DNA from: Chlorobiota bacterium
GTDB lineage: Bacteria; Bacteroidota; Bacteroidia; Bacteroidales; JAADJA01
Length of the DNA stretch: 7,633 bases
NCBI GenBank assembly: GCA_030592565.1
Contig: JAUVIX010000174.1
Location: forward strand, 1 to 7,633
Reading direction: 5' to 3'
Shown: positions 6,958 to 7,633 of the stretch, piece after piece
Layout of the letters: every line of letters starts with the position of its first letter
Position numbering within the stretch: the stretch's first letter is position 1
Notes under the pieces: model-generated
What the model was told of the DNA's origin: nothing
Seen by the model: only the letters and a program-made list of their open reading frames with translations
Database searches by the model: none
Position numbers and translations under genes: made by a program

Positions 6958-7590
6958 ATGAATATAAAAATAAATGCGAGCAAAGTACTGACCTTTTTCA
7001 TCCTTGTAAATATTGTTTTCTTTGTGCTTCATATATTTACTCAATACTTATATTATGTTCAGGATTATCAAATTCCGGGATTAAGATTTTTTAATCTTGA
7101 CGATGAAAGAAGTTTACCTTCTCTTTTTACTGTTTTTGAATGGAGCTCTATTGTTCTACTCTTTCTGGTTATTAGTATTAAAGCTGAAGGTAAAAAATCA
7201 TATTACTGGTGGGGATTTGTTTTGCTATTTTCTTTTTTAACTTTCGATGAGTTCGCAAGTATTCATGAACCGATGGCAGAATATTTTAGAGAAACGCTGA
7301 ATACTTCCGGCTTATTATATTTTGCCTGGATTATACCATATGCCATTGGTCTTATTATAATTCTATTAATTTATAGCAAATTCCTTTTATCATTAAACAG
7401 GAAAATCTTGGTTTTATTTATACTTTCCGGAGCTATTTTTGTCTCCGGAGCAATACTTATGGAGCTTTTTGAAGGGAACTATGTAGAGTCTTATGGTTTT
7501 TCTGATATTTACTATCTTGTTTTTGTTCCAATTGAGGAAACAGTGGAGATGATTGGATTATCATTATTCATATATACGTCAATAGTATAA
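6958..7590 (+). CDS. Six-helix integral membrane protein of unknown function
   Basis: I do not recognise a characterised family, though proteins with the same FN-D-E-P, DE-x4-HE and EE-x2-EM-x-G pattern seem to recur as multipass hypothetical proteins in other bacteria (recollection only). The 210 aa predict six membrane helices at about 11-31, 57-74, 82-96, 118-140, 150-168 and 185-207. Lys/Arg cluster at the N-terminus (K4, K9), after helix 2 (K75, K79, K80) and after helix 4 (K141, R148, K149), so by the positive-inside rule both ends are cytoplasmic. The motifs FNLDDERSLP (45-54), DEFASIHEP (97-105), MELFEG (168-173) and the start of helix 6, EETVEM (193-198), then all fall at the outer face. 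Such a cluster of carboxylates plus His103 could bind a metal or form an active site, but this is inference. The start follows an A/T-rich leader and a promoter-like element. The gene is separated from its upstream neighbour by a terminator, so its function cannot be inferred from operon context. Confidence 0.85.
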   Translation: MNIKINASKVLTFFILVNIVFFVLHIFTQYLYYVQDYQIPGLRFFNLDDERSLPSLFTVFEWSSIVLLFLVISIKAEGKKSYYWWGFVLLFSFLTFDEFASIHEPMAEYFRETLNTSGLLYFAWIIPYAIGLIIILLIYSKFLLSLNRKILVLFILSGAIFVSGAILMELFEGNYVESYGFSDIYYLVFVPIEETVEMIGLSLFIYTSIV

Positions 7591-7633
7591 CTCAATGTCT
7601 GAAATGTGTAAAAGCTAATTCCTACTGGAAGAA

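Noticed and set aside
7083..7098. Hairpin AAGATT-TTTT-AATCTT in the membrane protein gene
   Set aside because: A six-bp A/T-rich stem inside coding sequence, with no following T tract and a reading frame that explains it; probably chance.
7426..7451. Direct repeat TCCGGAGC twice, 18 bases apart
   Set aside because: It encodes a repeated Ser-Gly-Ala inside helix 5 (SGAIFVSGAI) and is explained by helix packing glycines and codon reuse, not a mobile or regulatory repeat.
7591..7633. Right-edge 43 bases as a possible terminator or start of another gene
   Set aside because: No stem-loop with a T tract, promoter element or convincing start was found; too short to say more.

Overview
This window is ordinary core chromosome of a member of the Bacteroidota. 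The evidence is the Bacteroidota-type omega subunit (111 aa, Rpb6-like), a DUF4835/PorD-type exported protein lying between coaBC and recN, a FabI of the Bacteroidota type, the lack of Shine-Dalgarno sequences (starts follow A/T-rich leaders), and a TAnnTTTG promoter element ahead of recN. I cannot place it more finely. All genes are on the + strand. I see no tRNA, rRNA, CRISPR array, insertion sequence, attachment site or sign of recent transfer.

Layout: (1) 1-563 is the 3' part of bamD (outer-membrane protein assembly lipoprotein); its N-terminus lies before the window. (2) 595-930 is rpoZ, the omega subunit of RNA polymerase. (3) 936-2147 is coaBC, the bifunctional enzyme for two steps of coenzyme A synthesis. 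(4) 2173-3060 is a DUF4835 protein, which I recall being named PorD and linked to type IX secretion. (5) 3116-4771 is recN (SMC-like repair ATPase), with a possible promoter of its own at 3082-3089. (6) 4777-5619 is fabI (enoyl-ACP reductase), 5 bases after recN. (7) 5661-6806 is an acyl-CoA dehydrogenase of the medium/short-chain type. (8) 6828-6861 is a strong intrinsic terminator closing this run of genes. (9) 6958-7590 is a separately transcribed six-helix membrane protein of unknown function, preceded by an exact TTGACA-N16-TATAAT. The last 43 bases (7591-7633) hold nothing I can identify.

The genes form one co-directional run of envelope biogenesis (bamD, DUF4835), transcription (rpoZ), CoA and fatty-acid metabolism (coaBC, fabI, acyl-CoA dehydrogenase) and DNA repair (recN). 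The gaps are short (5 to 55 bases), so much of the run may be co-transcribed, with recN as a possible internal start. CoaBC makes the pantetheine arm used by both the ACP substrates of FabI and the CoA substrates of the dehydrogenase, but a regulatory link is only inference.

The best candidate for something undescribed is the six-helix protein at 6958-7590. Its acidic and histidine-containing motifs are all predicted to sit on the same, outer face of the membrane. Other points worth checking are non-standard residues at two motif positions of the CoaC domain and the unusual promoter-like sequence ahead of the membrane protein gene.
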